From: Chitinophaga sp.
GTDB lineage: Bacteria; Bacteroidota; Bacteroidia; Chitinophagales; Chitinophagaceae
Direction: 5' to 3'
DNA length: 64,000 nt
Assembly: GCF_017745275.1 (NCBI RefSeq)
Contig: NZ_JAGHZS010000003.1
Span: forward strand, 738,693-802,692
The position numbers and the translations under genes were made by a program. This document shows, in pieces, positions 45,550 through 53,196 of this stretch. Each line of letters begins with the position of its first letter. Position 1 is the stretch's first letter. The notes beneath the pieces are model-generated. The model saw nothing but the letters and a program-made list of their open reading frames with translations. It had not been told where the DNA came from and made no database searches.

Positions 45550-45706
45550 TAATATCGGTAAAAAATAAGCGCTTTGCGCTCTTATCTTCCAATAACAAAC
45601 TAAATATCTATAAAAAAAGCAGAACAAACTGGACTGATTTTACCAGAACCTGATATTTTTTTATGTAGTTATTTCATTGGAGTATCATTATAGCCGGAGT
45701 GGGATA

Positions 45707-46282
45707 TCAATATATTTTCTGACGGCGGAGATTACTTAGATATTCAGGTGTCATCCCCAGGTAAGATGCAATATCTTTCAGCGATACAAACTGTGTGATG
45801 TCGGGATGACTTCTTATAAAGTTGATGTAGCGGTCCCGGGCAGATAGCATGAGTGTATCGGTGATCTTCTTATGATGTGCACAAAGTGCATCCTGGTACA
45901 TCTTCCTGAAAAACCTTTCGATAGAAGGAGACTGGTCCAAAAGGGTATCAAAAGTAGCCTTATTCAGTTGCAGTACTTCGGTATTTACAACGGCTTTGAT
46001 GATAACGGTAGAGGGGACCTGGTTAAAATAGGAATTGAGATCGGAGGCCCATCTTTCCGCTGGTACCAGCAGGATACAATGTTCTTTCCCCATTACGTTT
46101 AAGTTATAGGTTTTAATGAATCCCGTTAAAACAAAGTTCTGATGTCGGCACACCTCTTCATTTCTCAGTAGCAGTTCTCCTTTTTCCAATTTCCGATAAG
46201 TAAAAGACTCCTCTATTAATGTAATATCGGCGGGCGTAACAGGGACATATTTTTTAATATACTTGATCAGTTTGTCGTGCAT
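45707..46282 (-). CDS. Crp/Fnr family transcriptional regulator
   Basis: 191 residues. A cyclic-nucleotide-binding-like beta-roll spans about 20-115 (YRKLEKGELLLRNEEVCRHQ). A dimer helix leads to a C-terminal winged HTH (FVSLKDIASYLGMTPEYLSN then LRRQ). The ligand pocket does not show a clear cAMP signature, and no Fe-S cysteine cluster like Fnr is evident. It is divergent from the small secreted peptide gene cluster starting at 46997, with about 710 bp between. An 18-bp perfect palindrome in that gap (46475-46492) could be its operator. Control of the cluster is an inference. Confidence 0.92.
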   Translation of the reverse strand: MHDKLIKYIKKYVPVTPADITLIEESFTYRKLEKGELLLRNEEVCRHQNFVLTGFIKTYNLNVMGKEHCILLVPAERWASDLNSYFNQVPSTVIIKAVVNTEVLQLNKATFDTLLDQSPSIERFFRKMYQDALCAHHKKITDTLMLSARDRYINFIRSHPDITQFVSLKDIASYLGMTPEYLSNLRRQKIY

Positions 46283-46996
46283 CTCCAGGTACTTATAAAA
46301 ACTTCATAATAAACAAATCGTAACTATTTCTTAAGATTTCTTAAGATTTTCTTTATCCGAATGACGGAATATTGTTTCAGATTAATTAATGACAATGCTG
46401 CTGGATAGATAGTAGAAAATAATGGCTCATAGACTTAACACGCTAATATCGGGTTCTTTTAGATATGCAGCAGCATCATTGTTAACAATGATTAATCGAC
46501 TGATTTTGTAGACAAAAATATACTACAATCACTTTTTGGCAAAAAAAATCCGGAAATTTTCCCAGGAAATATGTTACCCATGGATTATCCTATTGCAGAT
46601 AGAAATGCCAACATTTTTCCGGCTTTTAAAGATGATCTGCAAGGCTATCAGGATAGTGCAGCGAAAAGGTAGAATAGTATCCTCCCGGCATGTTGTATAA
46701 AATAGTTGAGCAAGCAATATATTATGAGGTGTTAATGTCGAGCATATAAACCCAATCACCTGACATGAAATAGTTCCTATGATTATCAGATTTTGAACAT
46801 CATTATGCCCTAGTAGGCGCGTTTCAGTGCTAGTATATACCCAATAAATCCATGTAGCGGTTTTGCGCTGGCACCCTATCCCGGGGGCTTGCAGCAGATT
46901 TCTCATGTGCCCTGGAAATTGTCTCTCAGGAAGTTTTCCAGATGCTGATTTCCTGGGAATCGCCAAGTCATTCTTAAAACCCAAATAAAAATGCAC
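46283..46996. other. Long AT-rich gap before the SDP-like cluster
   Basis: About 710 bp with no ORF I trust (a 140-codon minus-strand frame at 46574-46996 lacks family features). It contains an imperfect long inverted repeat (46381-46496) and within it an 18-bp perfect palindrome. No clear TAnnTTTG element was found. It probably carries the promoters of the Crp/Fnr gene and the peptide cluster. Confidence 0.6.
46475..46492. promoter_or_regulatory. 18-bp perfect palindrome, possible operator
   Basis: ATCATTGTTAACAATGAT is self-complementary over 18 bp. It sits between the Crp/Fnr gene (193 bp away) and the peptide cluster. It could bind the Crp/Fnr protein, whose family binds symmetric sites of this scale; not demonstrated. 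Confidence 0.45.
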
Positions 46997-47323
46997 ATGA
47001 AAACACTGTTTTCTAAAAGAAATGCGGCACTCGCATTAGCTGCCGCTCTGTTGTTAAGCAACTTTTCCTATGCCCAAACCGGCAATTCTAAAAATGTAGC
47101 AAAACAAGTTAGTAACCCTGATTATCAGAATGCATCTGCAAATCTTGACAGTGAATGTACCCCTGTGCTGGCTACTGTTGTAGCAGTAACGGAGGCTGTG
47201 GTGGCTGTTGGTGAAGCTGTTGCAGCTACCGCAGTAGCTTACACTGCTGTTAAAACAGCGGAGGGCTTTCTCACGTCTGCCGACAATGCTTCACAGGAAG
47301 CAAGACTGGCATCACTGGATTAA
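46997..47323 (+). CDS. Small secreted Ala/Val-rich peptide, candidate SdpC-like toxin precursor
   Basis: 108 residues from ATG 46997 (another ATG at 46991). Residues 1-27 form a signal peptide ending NFSYAQ. A polar stretch follows (about 28-55, SKNVAKQVSNPDYQNAS), one Cys (in DSECTPV), then a hydrophobic Ala/Val/Thr segment of about 35 residues with spaced Glu (VVAVTEAVVAVGEAVAATAV) and a polar tail. I recognise no family by sequence. Gene order (next genes SdpA/DUF5819-like and HTTM/SdpB-like) matches that of SDP-type cannibalism toxin operons, where the secreted precursor yields a hydrophobic peptide. Unlike SDP it has only one cysteine. A hairpin follows at 47335. Confidence 0.75.
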   Translation: MKTLFSKRNAALALAAALLLSNFSYAQTGNSKNVAKQVSNPDYQNASANLDSECTPVLATVVAVTEAVVAVGEAVAATAVAYTAVKTAEGFLTSADNASQEARLASLD

Positions 47324-47334
47324 TCCAAAGGTTC

Positions 47335-47369
47335 TACATAACAGGGCTGCCGTGTGGCCCTGTTATGTA
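47335..47369 (+). terminator. Hairpin between the peptide gene and the downstream cluster (attenuator-like)
   Basis: A 13-bp perfect stem (TACATAACAGGGC, 47335-47347, with GCCCTGTTATGTA, 47357-47369) and 9-nt loop begin 11 nt after the peptide stop. No T run follows, so readthrough is expected. Such a structure can raise precursor mRNA over downstream genes. Confidence 0.7.
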
Positions 47370-47399
47370 ATTACATTAATATCTCTACTCTTTTATCCA

Positions 47400-48044
47400 A
47401 TGAATAAAATACTGAGTGTTGTCATACTTTTTGCTTTTGTGATCTTTTGGGCATCCAATATTTTTTTTAATCTGCCAGACAACCCAATTAAAATAAAATT
47501 CAGCAAAGAAGAGGCAGCTTTTCAATCTGTGTTGTTCCAGCGGTGGTCTTTCTTTGCCCCGCCACCTAAAAACAACGAGCGCTTATACTATTTTTTCAGA
47601 AGCAAATCCGATACAACTCAACAAGTGGTATTTGAAGTACTTGGCCCTATTACCGCCAGAAAACAACAAACAGCACCTTTTAATATGCTGGAGGAAAAGG
47701 AAGACTATATCATTTCGGGATCTATCTCTGAAGTAAACGATTTCCTTTTTCAATACACCAATGAACTCAAGTTCAGACATAAAGATAAACCCGAGGCAGA
47801 ACTTGTGCAGATGGCAACGCAACAAGCCTGGGCTGTCAGGGCAAAACTGAGTGGTATTGCAACCCTGACAAAATATGGTACGTTGATCGCTGCCCAGCAT
47901 CATATCAGCACTGACTATGAAATGAAATTTATGATTGCACAGTTGCCTATTCCCAAATTCGTTGACAGGAATAAGGTAACGGAAAGAAACAGCCCCGGAG
48001 TTAAAACATTCGAAACGCCATTTATAGCCATTCCAAAAGGGTAA
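47400..48044 (+). CDS. SdpA/DUF5819-like membrane-anchored protein
   Basis: 214 residues from ATG 47400; an earlier frame start at 47286 overlaps the peptide gene. One N-terminal membrane helix (about 4-24, ILSVVILFAFVIFWASNIFF) precedes an extracytoplasmic domain with VLFQRWSFFAPPPKNNERLY. The WSFFAP-type motif is characteristic of DUF5819/SdpA proteins encoded beside HTTM genes. In Bacillus SdpA and SdpB are both needed to mature the SDP toxin. The next gene (HTTM) starts 2 nt after the stop. SdpA versus DUF5819 cannot be separated by eye. Confidence 0.7.
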   Translation: MNKILSVVILFAFVIFWASNIFFNLPDNPIKIKFSKEEAAFQSVLFQRWSFFAPPPKNNERLYYFFRSKSDTTQQVVFEVLGPITARKQQTAPFNMLEEKEDYIISGSISEVNDFLFQYTNELKFRHKDKPEAELVQMATQQAWAVRAKLSGIATLTKYGTLIAAQHHISTDYEMKFMIAQLPIPKFVDRNKVTERNSPGVKTFETPFIAIPKG

Positions 48045-48046
48045 TT

Positions 48047-48970
48047 ATGAAGAAGTTAGTAACCTACTTACAGTCAACCAACAGAAGCTCAATAGCACTT
48101 GCCATCCTGAGAATATTTATATGTTTACACCTGTTGAAAAAAATTATTCTGGAATGGCGCAATATGGAGTTGATCTATGGCCCAACCAGCATCATATCGC
48201 ATCTCCCCATGCGTTTCGGACAATATGTACTTGATTCTACCGTGTTCAGAGAACATTTCCATTTGTTGCTCACTTGCTACATACTGGTGATCCTGTTGTT
48301 TTTCTTTGGGATAGGAAAAAATATCACCAATGTTATACTGATGGCATTCCTGATCCTGTTTCAGCGATTGGACTGGCTGATCCTGAATGGCGGCGATAAT
48401 CTTCTTTTTTTCCTGGTACTTTATTTAACGTTTGCTAACTCCTTCGATCATTTCGCCATCAGCAAACCATCACTAAAAAGGGAATCTACCCGACGGCTTG
48501 TGAACCTGCTGTCAAATCTGGCGGCTTACTCGATCATGTTCCAGTTTTGCCTGATCTATATCGTGTCCGCTATGCATAAGTTACACGCAGATGTGTGGTT
48601 TAACGGAATAGCGGTTTATTATACTTTTATGCTCGACCGGTTTAGGGGTACTCCGTTAAACAATGCATTGGCCAGGAATGAATTTTTTGTAACGTTCAGT
48701 ACCTATTTTACTGTCTTCTTTGAGATGTACTTCCCGGTACTGGTATTTGTAAAGAAACTCAAGCCTTACCTGGTAATGATGGGGCTGGCGCTGCATATGG
48801 GGATCTACGTATTTATGATGATCTATGATTTTCAGTTTGTGTTTATTTTCTCTTACATCATTTTCTTTTCAGATGAGGAACTATTATCCTATAAACAACG
48901 CTTTATTGACCCCATTAGCGAAAAATTCAGGAGCAAAAAAGAGCCTTCAGGACAGGTATTGCCCAATTAA
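48047..48970 (+). CDS. HTTM domain membrane protein (SdpB / vitamin-K-carboxylase-like)
   Basis: 307 residues with about eight membrane helices. The HTTM hallmark is visible: SIALAILRIFICLHLLKKII at the N-terminus, LILNGGDNLLFFLVLYLTFA, and IVSAMHKLHADVWFNGIAVY. HTTM proteins include SdpB of the SDP toxin system and relatives of vitamin-K-dependent gamma-carboxylase. This one lacks the C-terminal carboxylase extension. It probably modifies or exports a partner peptide in the membrane. Coupled to the upstream gene (2-nt gap), with a further membrane-protein gene 12 nt downstream. Confidence 0.85.
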   Translation: MKKLVTYLQSTNRSSIALAILRIFICLHLLKKIILEWRNMELIYGPTSIISHLPMRFGQYVLDSTVFREHFHLLLTCYILVILLFFFGIGKNITNVILMAFLILFQRLDWLILNGGDNLLFFLVLYLTFANSFDHFAISKPSLKRESTRRLVNLLSNLAAYSIMFQFCLIYIVSAMHKLHADVWFNGIAVYYTFMLDRFRGTPLNNALARNEFFVTFSTYFTVFFEMYFPVLVFVKKLKPYLVMMGLALHMGIYVFMMIYDFQFVFIFSYIIFFSDEELLSYKQRFIDPISEKFRSKKEPSGQVLPN

Positions 48971-48982
48971 AACTATGTTGAT

Positions 48983-49522
48983 ATGAAAACTATGGAAATA
49001 AAACGCCAAATCAAGATGGCATTAAATCAAATGTTCATCGCAACGGTGATTATTTATCTGGGCTGCATCATTTCCTTATATAGTGGATCTGCTTTTTCCA
49101 TGCTCATTTTTTCTATGTTGCCCGGTATAGCTTATTTACTGACAGCTACTTTTATGCCGGCCTTCACCGGTAAAAGAACATCGCCGTCCCGCACTGGTGT
49201 TGTTGACTGGATAGCCCTCGCAGTGTTTTCCGTACTTTTCGCGTATTTATTAGATAGGTTAGTATATGTGATTAGCCCGGATGTTCCCAAAGCCTATGGG
49301 AAAATGTTTGAGCGTTATCTGGTAGAGAGTGGAAAAGTCCCCCAGGGTATTAAACTTCGGAGAGTAGAGGTATTCGCCGGACTACCTTTCTTTTTGCAGA
49401 ATGTTTATACCAATATCCTTGGGATTGCCCTGGGGGTATTTGCAGGACATAGATTGGCGAGGTGGAAAGGGCGTTCTGCAGCCAGCAGTATAAGGGTAAA
49501 TACATTGATCGAACAACAGTAA
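48983..49522 (+). CDS. Small multi-helix membrane protein of the SDP-like cluster, unknown family
   Basis: 179 residues. Four hydrophobic helices: about 15-34, 38-58, 73-94 (WIALAVFSVLFAYLLDRLVY) and 132-152. A periplasmic or cytosolic loop of about 35 residues lies between the third and fourth. Basic residues flank the ends (N-terminal KRQIK, C-terminal HRLARWKGR). No motif recognised. In SDP operons of Bacillus an unrelated membrane immunity protein (SdpI) protects the producer; this gene is a candidate immunity protein on size and topology only. Confidence 0.72.
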   Translation: MKTMEIKRQIKMALNQMFIATVIIYLGCIISLYSGSAFSMLIFSMLPGIAYLLTATFMPAFTGKRTSPSRTGVVDWIALAVFSVLFAYLLDRLVYVISPDVPKAYGKMFERYLVESGKVPQGIKLRRVEVFAGLPFFLQNVYTNILGIALGVFAGHRLARWKGRSAASSIRVNTLIEQQ

Positions 49523-49529
49523 ATGAGTT

Positions 49530-51257
49530 ATGTTAAGCCTTATTACCGGTATATTGTATCCTTATATTTTGCTGACTGTTTTATTAACAGCGGTATATCT
49601 GTGCGGAGAAGCAAAAAACTACCCGGCAAGTCTGACGGTATCCTGGTTGGATATTGCAGGTATTGCTGTCTGGCTGCTTATTGTTATCAATATTCTTATA
49701 AAAGAAGATGGTACCAACAAATCTGCTCAGCTTGCAGATTTGTTATTGTATCTGCTGATGTATGTTGCCGCACGATGCTTTTTCCTGCACGGGCATTCGG
49801 CTATCCGGGCATTGTTGTTTGTTTTTACGGCAATAGTTTTCCTGGAGGCGGTGATGGGGATACTACAGTTTTCCGGTATGATTTCCCGGACCAATACATT
49901 ATTTCTGGTCACTGGTACTATGGCTAATCCTGCTGTATATGCCAATTTTATTATTACATTATTACCTGGTCCACTCCTTCTATTGTTCACCTCAATAAGA
50001 AAGTGGCAGCGCGTAACGGCGGGGATGATTATACTGTTAGCAGTGACGGCGCTTGGTTTATCGGAGGCCAGAACTGCCTGGGTCGCCTTAATAGTTGGTA
50101 TGGGATGCCTGTTTGTATTACGCTCTCCGGAAAATATTTCCCGCCTGTCGGTAATATTGAAGCGGCCGGTGGTCAGATATGTGGCGGTTGTTTTATTCCT
50201 GTGTGTGGTGGGATTTGCAGGTAAACAATTACTTCAGTTCAAACAGGATTCTACTATCGGCAGATGGTTTGTTTATAAAACGACGTTGAGGATAATCGCT
50301 GATCATCCTTTCAGCGGTATCGGCTTCGACCGGTTTAAAATTGTTTTCAATGATTACCAGGAGCAGTATTTCAGGCAGCATCCGGAAGATAAGGCTGCCG
50401 CCCGACTTGCATCGCATGTAACAGTAGCGTATAATGAATTTCTTCAAACATGGAGTGAACTGGGAACGGTTGCTCTCTTATTGCTGTCGGGCTTCCTGGT
50501 AAAATGGCTACATATTTTTAACCAACTTATAAGAACATCTGATATTCTTGGTCAAATCGTTTATGCATATGGACTATCCGTATTTGTTCTTTGTTGTTTT
50601 TCTTACCCATTCAGGAGTAGTACCCTGGTGATAAATGTTTTGCTGCTTGTTGCCATCATGGCCTGGAAGGACCAGCAAATAGTCTTTTCCCTCAAAGTAA
50701 ATCCACCGGTAGTCAAAGTACTCCGGTGGATGTTGTTTGTTCCCTGTTTACTATTAGCAGCAAGCACACTTCAGTACATTAATCACCTCGGAAGCTGGCA
50801 GACACTAACAACTATTGCCAGAAGAAAGGGATTTGAACGGGTAGAAGCCTCATATAGGCAGCTATATCACCAATTGGAAAATGAGCCACAGTTTTTATAC
50901 ACTTACGGTACGGAACTGTGTTTACATGAAAAGTACAAGGAAGCTATTCCTGTGTTAACAAAAGCCGCATTGGATTTTAACTACTATGATCTGTATGTAA
51001 GACTGGGAGAGTGTTATGATAGGGTGGGGCAGAAAGAAGCAGCAGAGAGGTCCTATTTAAAGGCATCTTTCCTGGTACCCAACAGGTTTTATCCAAGGTA
51101 CCGGCTCATGAAGTATTATGCCGCCAATGGCGCTTCGGATAAGGCTGTAAAATGGGCTAATACCATTATTGGCATGGATATAAAGATCCCTTCTGCCCAA
51201 ATTGACAGTATCAAATTAAAAGCATCTGCATTAATACAATTGCATGGAAAAGGATAA
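49530..51257 (+). CDS. O-antigen ligase-like membrane protein with C-terminal TPR
   Basis: 575 residues. Ten to twelve membrane helices span about 5-415, with the Wzy_C/O-antigen-ligase pattern in LLAVTALGLSEARTAWVALI and IADHPFSGIGFDRFKIVFND, including a long periplasmic loop. The C-terminal ~140 residues are TPR-like helices (YGTELCLHEKYKEAIPVLTK; ECYDRVGQKEAAERSYLKAS). Family members join glycans to lipid or protein acceptors in the periplasm. Ligase-TPR fusions occur in Bacteroidota, but one inside a peptide cluster is unusual and suggests the secreted peptide or a surface partner might be glycosylated. The downstream gene overlaps it by 14 nt. Confidence 0.82.
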   Translation: MLSLITGILYPYILLTVLLTAVYLCGEAKNYPASLTVSWLDIAGIAVWLLIVINILIKEDGTNKSAQLADLLLYLLMYVAARCFFLHGHSAIRALLFVFTAIVFLEAVMGILQFSGMISRTNTLFLVTGTMANPAVYANFIITLLPGPLLLLFTSIRKWQRVTAGMIILLAVTALGLSEARTAWVALIVGMGCLFVLRSPENISRLSVILKRPVVRYVAVVLFLCVVGFAGKQLLQFKQDSTIGRWFVYKTTLRIIADHPFSGIGFDRFKIVFNDYQEQYFRQHPEDKAAARLASHVTVAYNEFLQTWSELGTVALLLLSGFLVKWLHIFNQLIRTSDILGQIVYAYGLSVFVLCCFSYPFRSSTLVINVLLLVAIMAWKDQQIVFSLKVNPPVVKVLRWMLFVPCLLLAASTLQYINHLGSWQTLTTIARRKGFERVEASYRQLYHQLENEPQFLYTYGTELCLHEKYKEAIPVLTKAALDFNYYDLYVRLGECYDRVGQKEAAERSYLKASFLVPNRFYPRYRLMKYYAANGASDKAVKWANTIIGMDIKIPSAQIDSIKLKASALIQLHGKG

Positions 51258-52758
51258 AAACATTTATTGCATTATACTTTCTTTTGCTATACTCACCTGG
51301 GCGGGTTGTCAACCTGTACAACCGCATAGTGTTGCATACGCCCTAAAGAAATCAGGAGATAATGAAGTGGAAATTCAGAAACTGCTGCGCAGGTACAACA
51401 CCCAATCAGATACATTACTAAGAAAATCTGCAGATTTTTTGATTGCCAATATGGTGGGGATGAGTACGGATAGTATCAGTTATGTAAATGCGCAATCACA
51501 TAGAGTTCCTTTTGATATTTGTTTGTATGAGAACAAAAAACGTTTCCAGGATTTTCTGACATCTGATGATATCAGCGTACAGCGTTACCAGATCGCAGAC
51601 CTTGGGTTTATAAAAGCTGACTATCTTGAAAAAAATATCGACAGCGCATATACGCTGTTTCGGAATTACGGCCTCCGCAGGAAGATTCCTTTCGAAGTGT
51701 ATTGTAATTATCTATTGCCATATAAATTGGGAGATGAGCGAATAGAAGACTGGCGGCGATTTTTTTCAGGAAAATTCAATACGTTAGTTAGAGATAGCAA
51801 CATGTCCGCAAAAGAGATTTATAAAGCGGTTGACAAAGATATCAATCAATGGTTTACCTATAATAAGGAATATGTGCCGGCACTCAATACCCTTAGCCTT
51901 TCCCAGGCCCTTGAATTGAGAAGCGGTAATTGTTTGGATATTGCTAACCTGCACATCGCAGCATTGCGAGCTATAGGCATTCCGGCAGCTCTTGAGATAG
52001 TGCCATACTGGGGCAATAATAATTTCGGGCATTCAGAATGCGCCTATTGGGATGATGAATCAGCGGGCTTTAAGTTACCTGATAGCCTCCGTTTTTATTA
52101 TGGCGCTCCGAAAGTATTTCGTAAAACTTTTGCAGCACAGGAGAGTGAGGCTGCCAGGTTAAACAAGCTGGGAGTAAAGAAAATGAATATCCCTGAGCTC
52201 TTTTTTAACGATCGGTTACAGGATATCACTACTTTCAGAACCAATGCCGGTAACATTGTGTTGGCGGAATCAATGGCGCCGGAAAATGAAGTTATCTTTT
52301 TATGTGTATACAACGCTGCTAAATGGGAAGCAATCAGCTGGGCCGTTGCCGGTAAAAACGGTCGTCTTACTTTTCCCAATGTAGGCAGAAATATTGTATA
52401 CACGCTGGCTACTTATCACAAAGGTACTTATACATTACAGGGCACTCCGTTTCTTCATAAAAAAGATGGACAGATTGAATTTTTCCGCGAAATAGCTAAA
52501 GAACAAACGGAAGATATATGTGTAGAAGGGACCGGTGTAGATGAATGGCTCGGGATTCAACCTGGTCATCAATACCAGTTGTATTATTGGGATGTGGCGA
52601 CTCACCACTGGTGTTTGATAAAAAACACATCGGCCACAGATCACATACTCACTTTTACAGCTGTTCCCCAAAAAACTTTACTAAGGCTGGCCAAAGCAGG
52701 ATCTACCGGAATGGAGCGTTTTTTTACTTATGAATCAAATAAACAAATATGGAGATGA
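51244..52758 (+). CDS. Transglutaminase-like lipoprotein
   Basis: 504 residues. The lipobox gives Cys22 (ILTWAGC). A helical N-terminal domain (about 30-200) leads to a transglutaminase-like core with Cys230 in LRSGNCLDIANLHIAALRAI and His263 with acidic residues in FGHSECAYWDDES, an apparent Cys-His-Asp triad. Two beta-sandwich-like segments follow to the C-terminus. Such lipoproteins act in the periplasm as proteases, amidases or crosslinkers. It overlaps the upstream gene by 14 nt and the DCC gene by 10 nt, so translation is coupled. The partner substrate may be the small peptide; unproven. Confidence 0.85.
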   Translation: MEKDKNIYCIILSFAILTWAGCQPVQPHSVAYALKKSGDNEVEIQKLLRRYNTQSDTLLRKSADFLIANMVGMSTDSISYVNAQSHRVPFDICLYENKKRFQDFLTSDDISVQRYQIADLGFIKADYLEKNIDSAYTLFRNYGLRRKIPFEVYCNYLLPYKLGDERIEDWRRFFSGKFNTLVRDSNMSAKEIYKAVDKDINQWFTYNKEYVPALNTLSLSQALELRSGNCLDIANLHIAALRAIGIPAALEIVPYWGNNNFGHSECAYWDDESAGFKLPDSLRFYYGAPKVFRKTFAAQESEAARLNKLGVKKMNIPELFFNDRLQDITTFRTNAGNIVLAESMAPENEVIFLCVYNAAKWEAISWAVAGKNGRLTFPNVGRNIVYTLATYHKGTYTLQGTPFLHKKDGQIEFFREIAKEQTEDICVEGTGVDEWLGIQPGHQYQLYYWDVATHHWCLIKNTSATDHILTFTAVPQKTLLRLAKAGSTGMERFFTYESNKQIWR

Positions 52759-53165
52759 TAACAGCGCAGGTAAAGAATACAGTTTATTTCGATGGTATTT
52801 GCAATCTCTGTAATTCATTTATTGACTTTGTGATAACACGGGATAAAAGAAAAATCATTTTTTATGCCTCATTGCAGTCAGCTTCCGCCAGTGCTTTATT
52901 GCATGGGCATGGTATTACCGGTAAATTGAACACCATCTATTTCTACAGTAATCATCAATTCTATAATAAATCCAGGGCGGTGGGCAGAATACTGTTACTT
53001 ATTGGAGGAGGCTGGAAGATTGCCGGCGTGATTATATTATTAACACCACGTCCGTTAGCGGATGCGGTTTACTCTTTTATTGCCAGGAACCGCTACCGGC
53101 TGTTTGGTATGAAAAGCACCTGTAGAATACCTGGAGCTGCAGAGGCTGCACAATTCCTGTCATAA
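52749..53165 (+). CDS. DCC family thiol-disulfide oxidoreductase
   Basis: 138 residues; starts at 52749 or at 52755 (ATGA overlap with the upstream stop). The DCC (DUF393) signature is clear: YFDGICNLCNSFIDFVITRD, with the C-x-x-C pair in DGICNLC, and the second motif FYASLQSASASALL. It is a thioredoxin-like small protein. DCC genes are often partners of HTTM genes, as here. It might oxidise or reduce the cysteine of the cluster's peptide or of the membrane proteins. Confidence 0.88.
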   Translation: MEMITAQVKNTVYFDGICNLCNSFIDFVITRDKRKIIFYASLQSASASALLHGHGITGKLNTIYFYSNHQFYNKSRAVGRILLLIGGGWKIAGVIILLTPRPLADAVYSFIARNRYRLFGMKSTCRIPGAAEAAQFLS

Positions 53166-53196
53166 CCTGAATTCTTTAATATATTCTTCGACACCA

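Noticed and set aside
46574..46996. 140-codon minus-strand frame in the long gap before the peptide cluster
   Set aside because: No signal peptide or family motif; composition looks non-coding and it ends against the peptide start.
49523..49927. 134-codon alternative frame at the start of the O-antigen-ligase gene
   Set aside because: Same-strand shadow; the 49530 frame has the membrane helices and family motifs.
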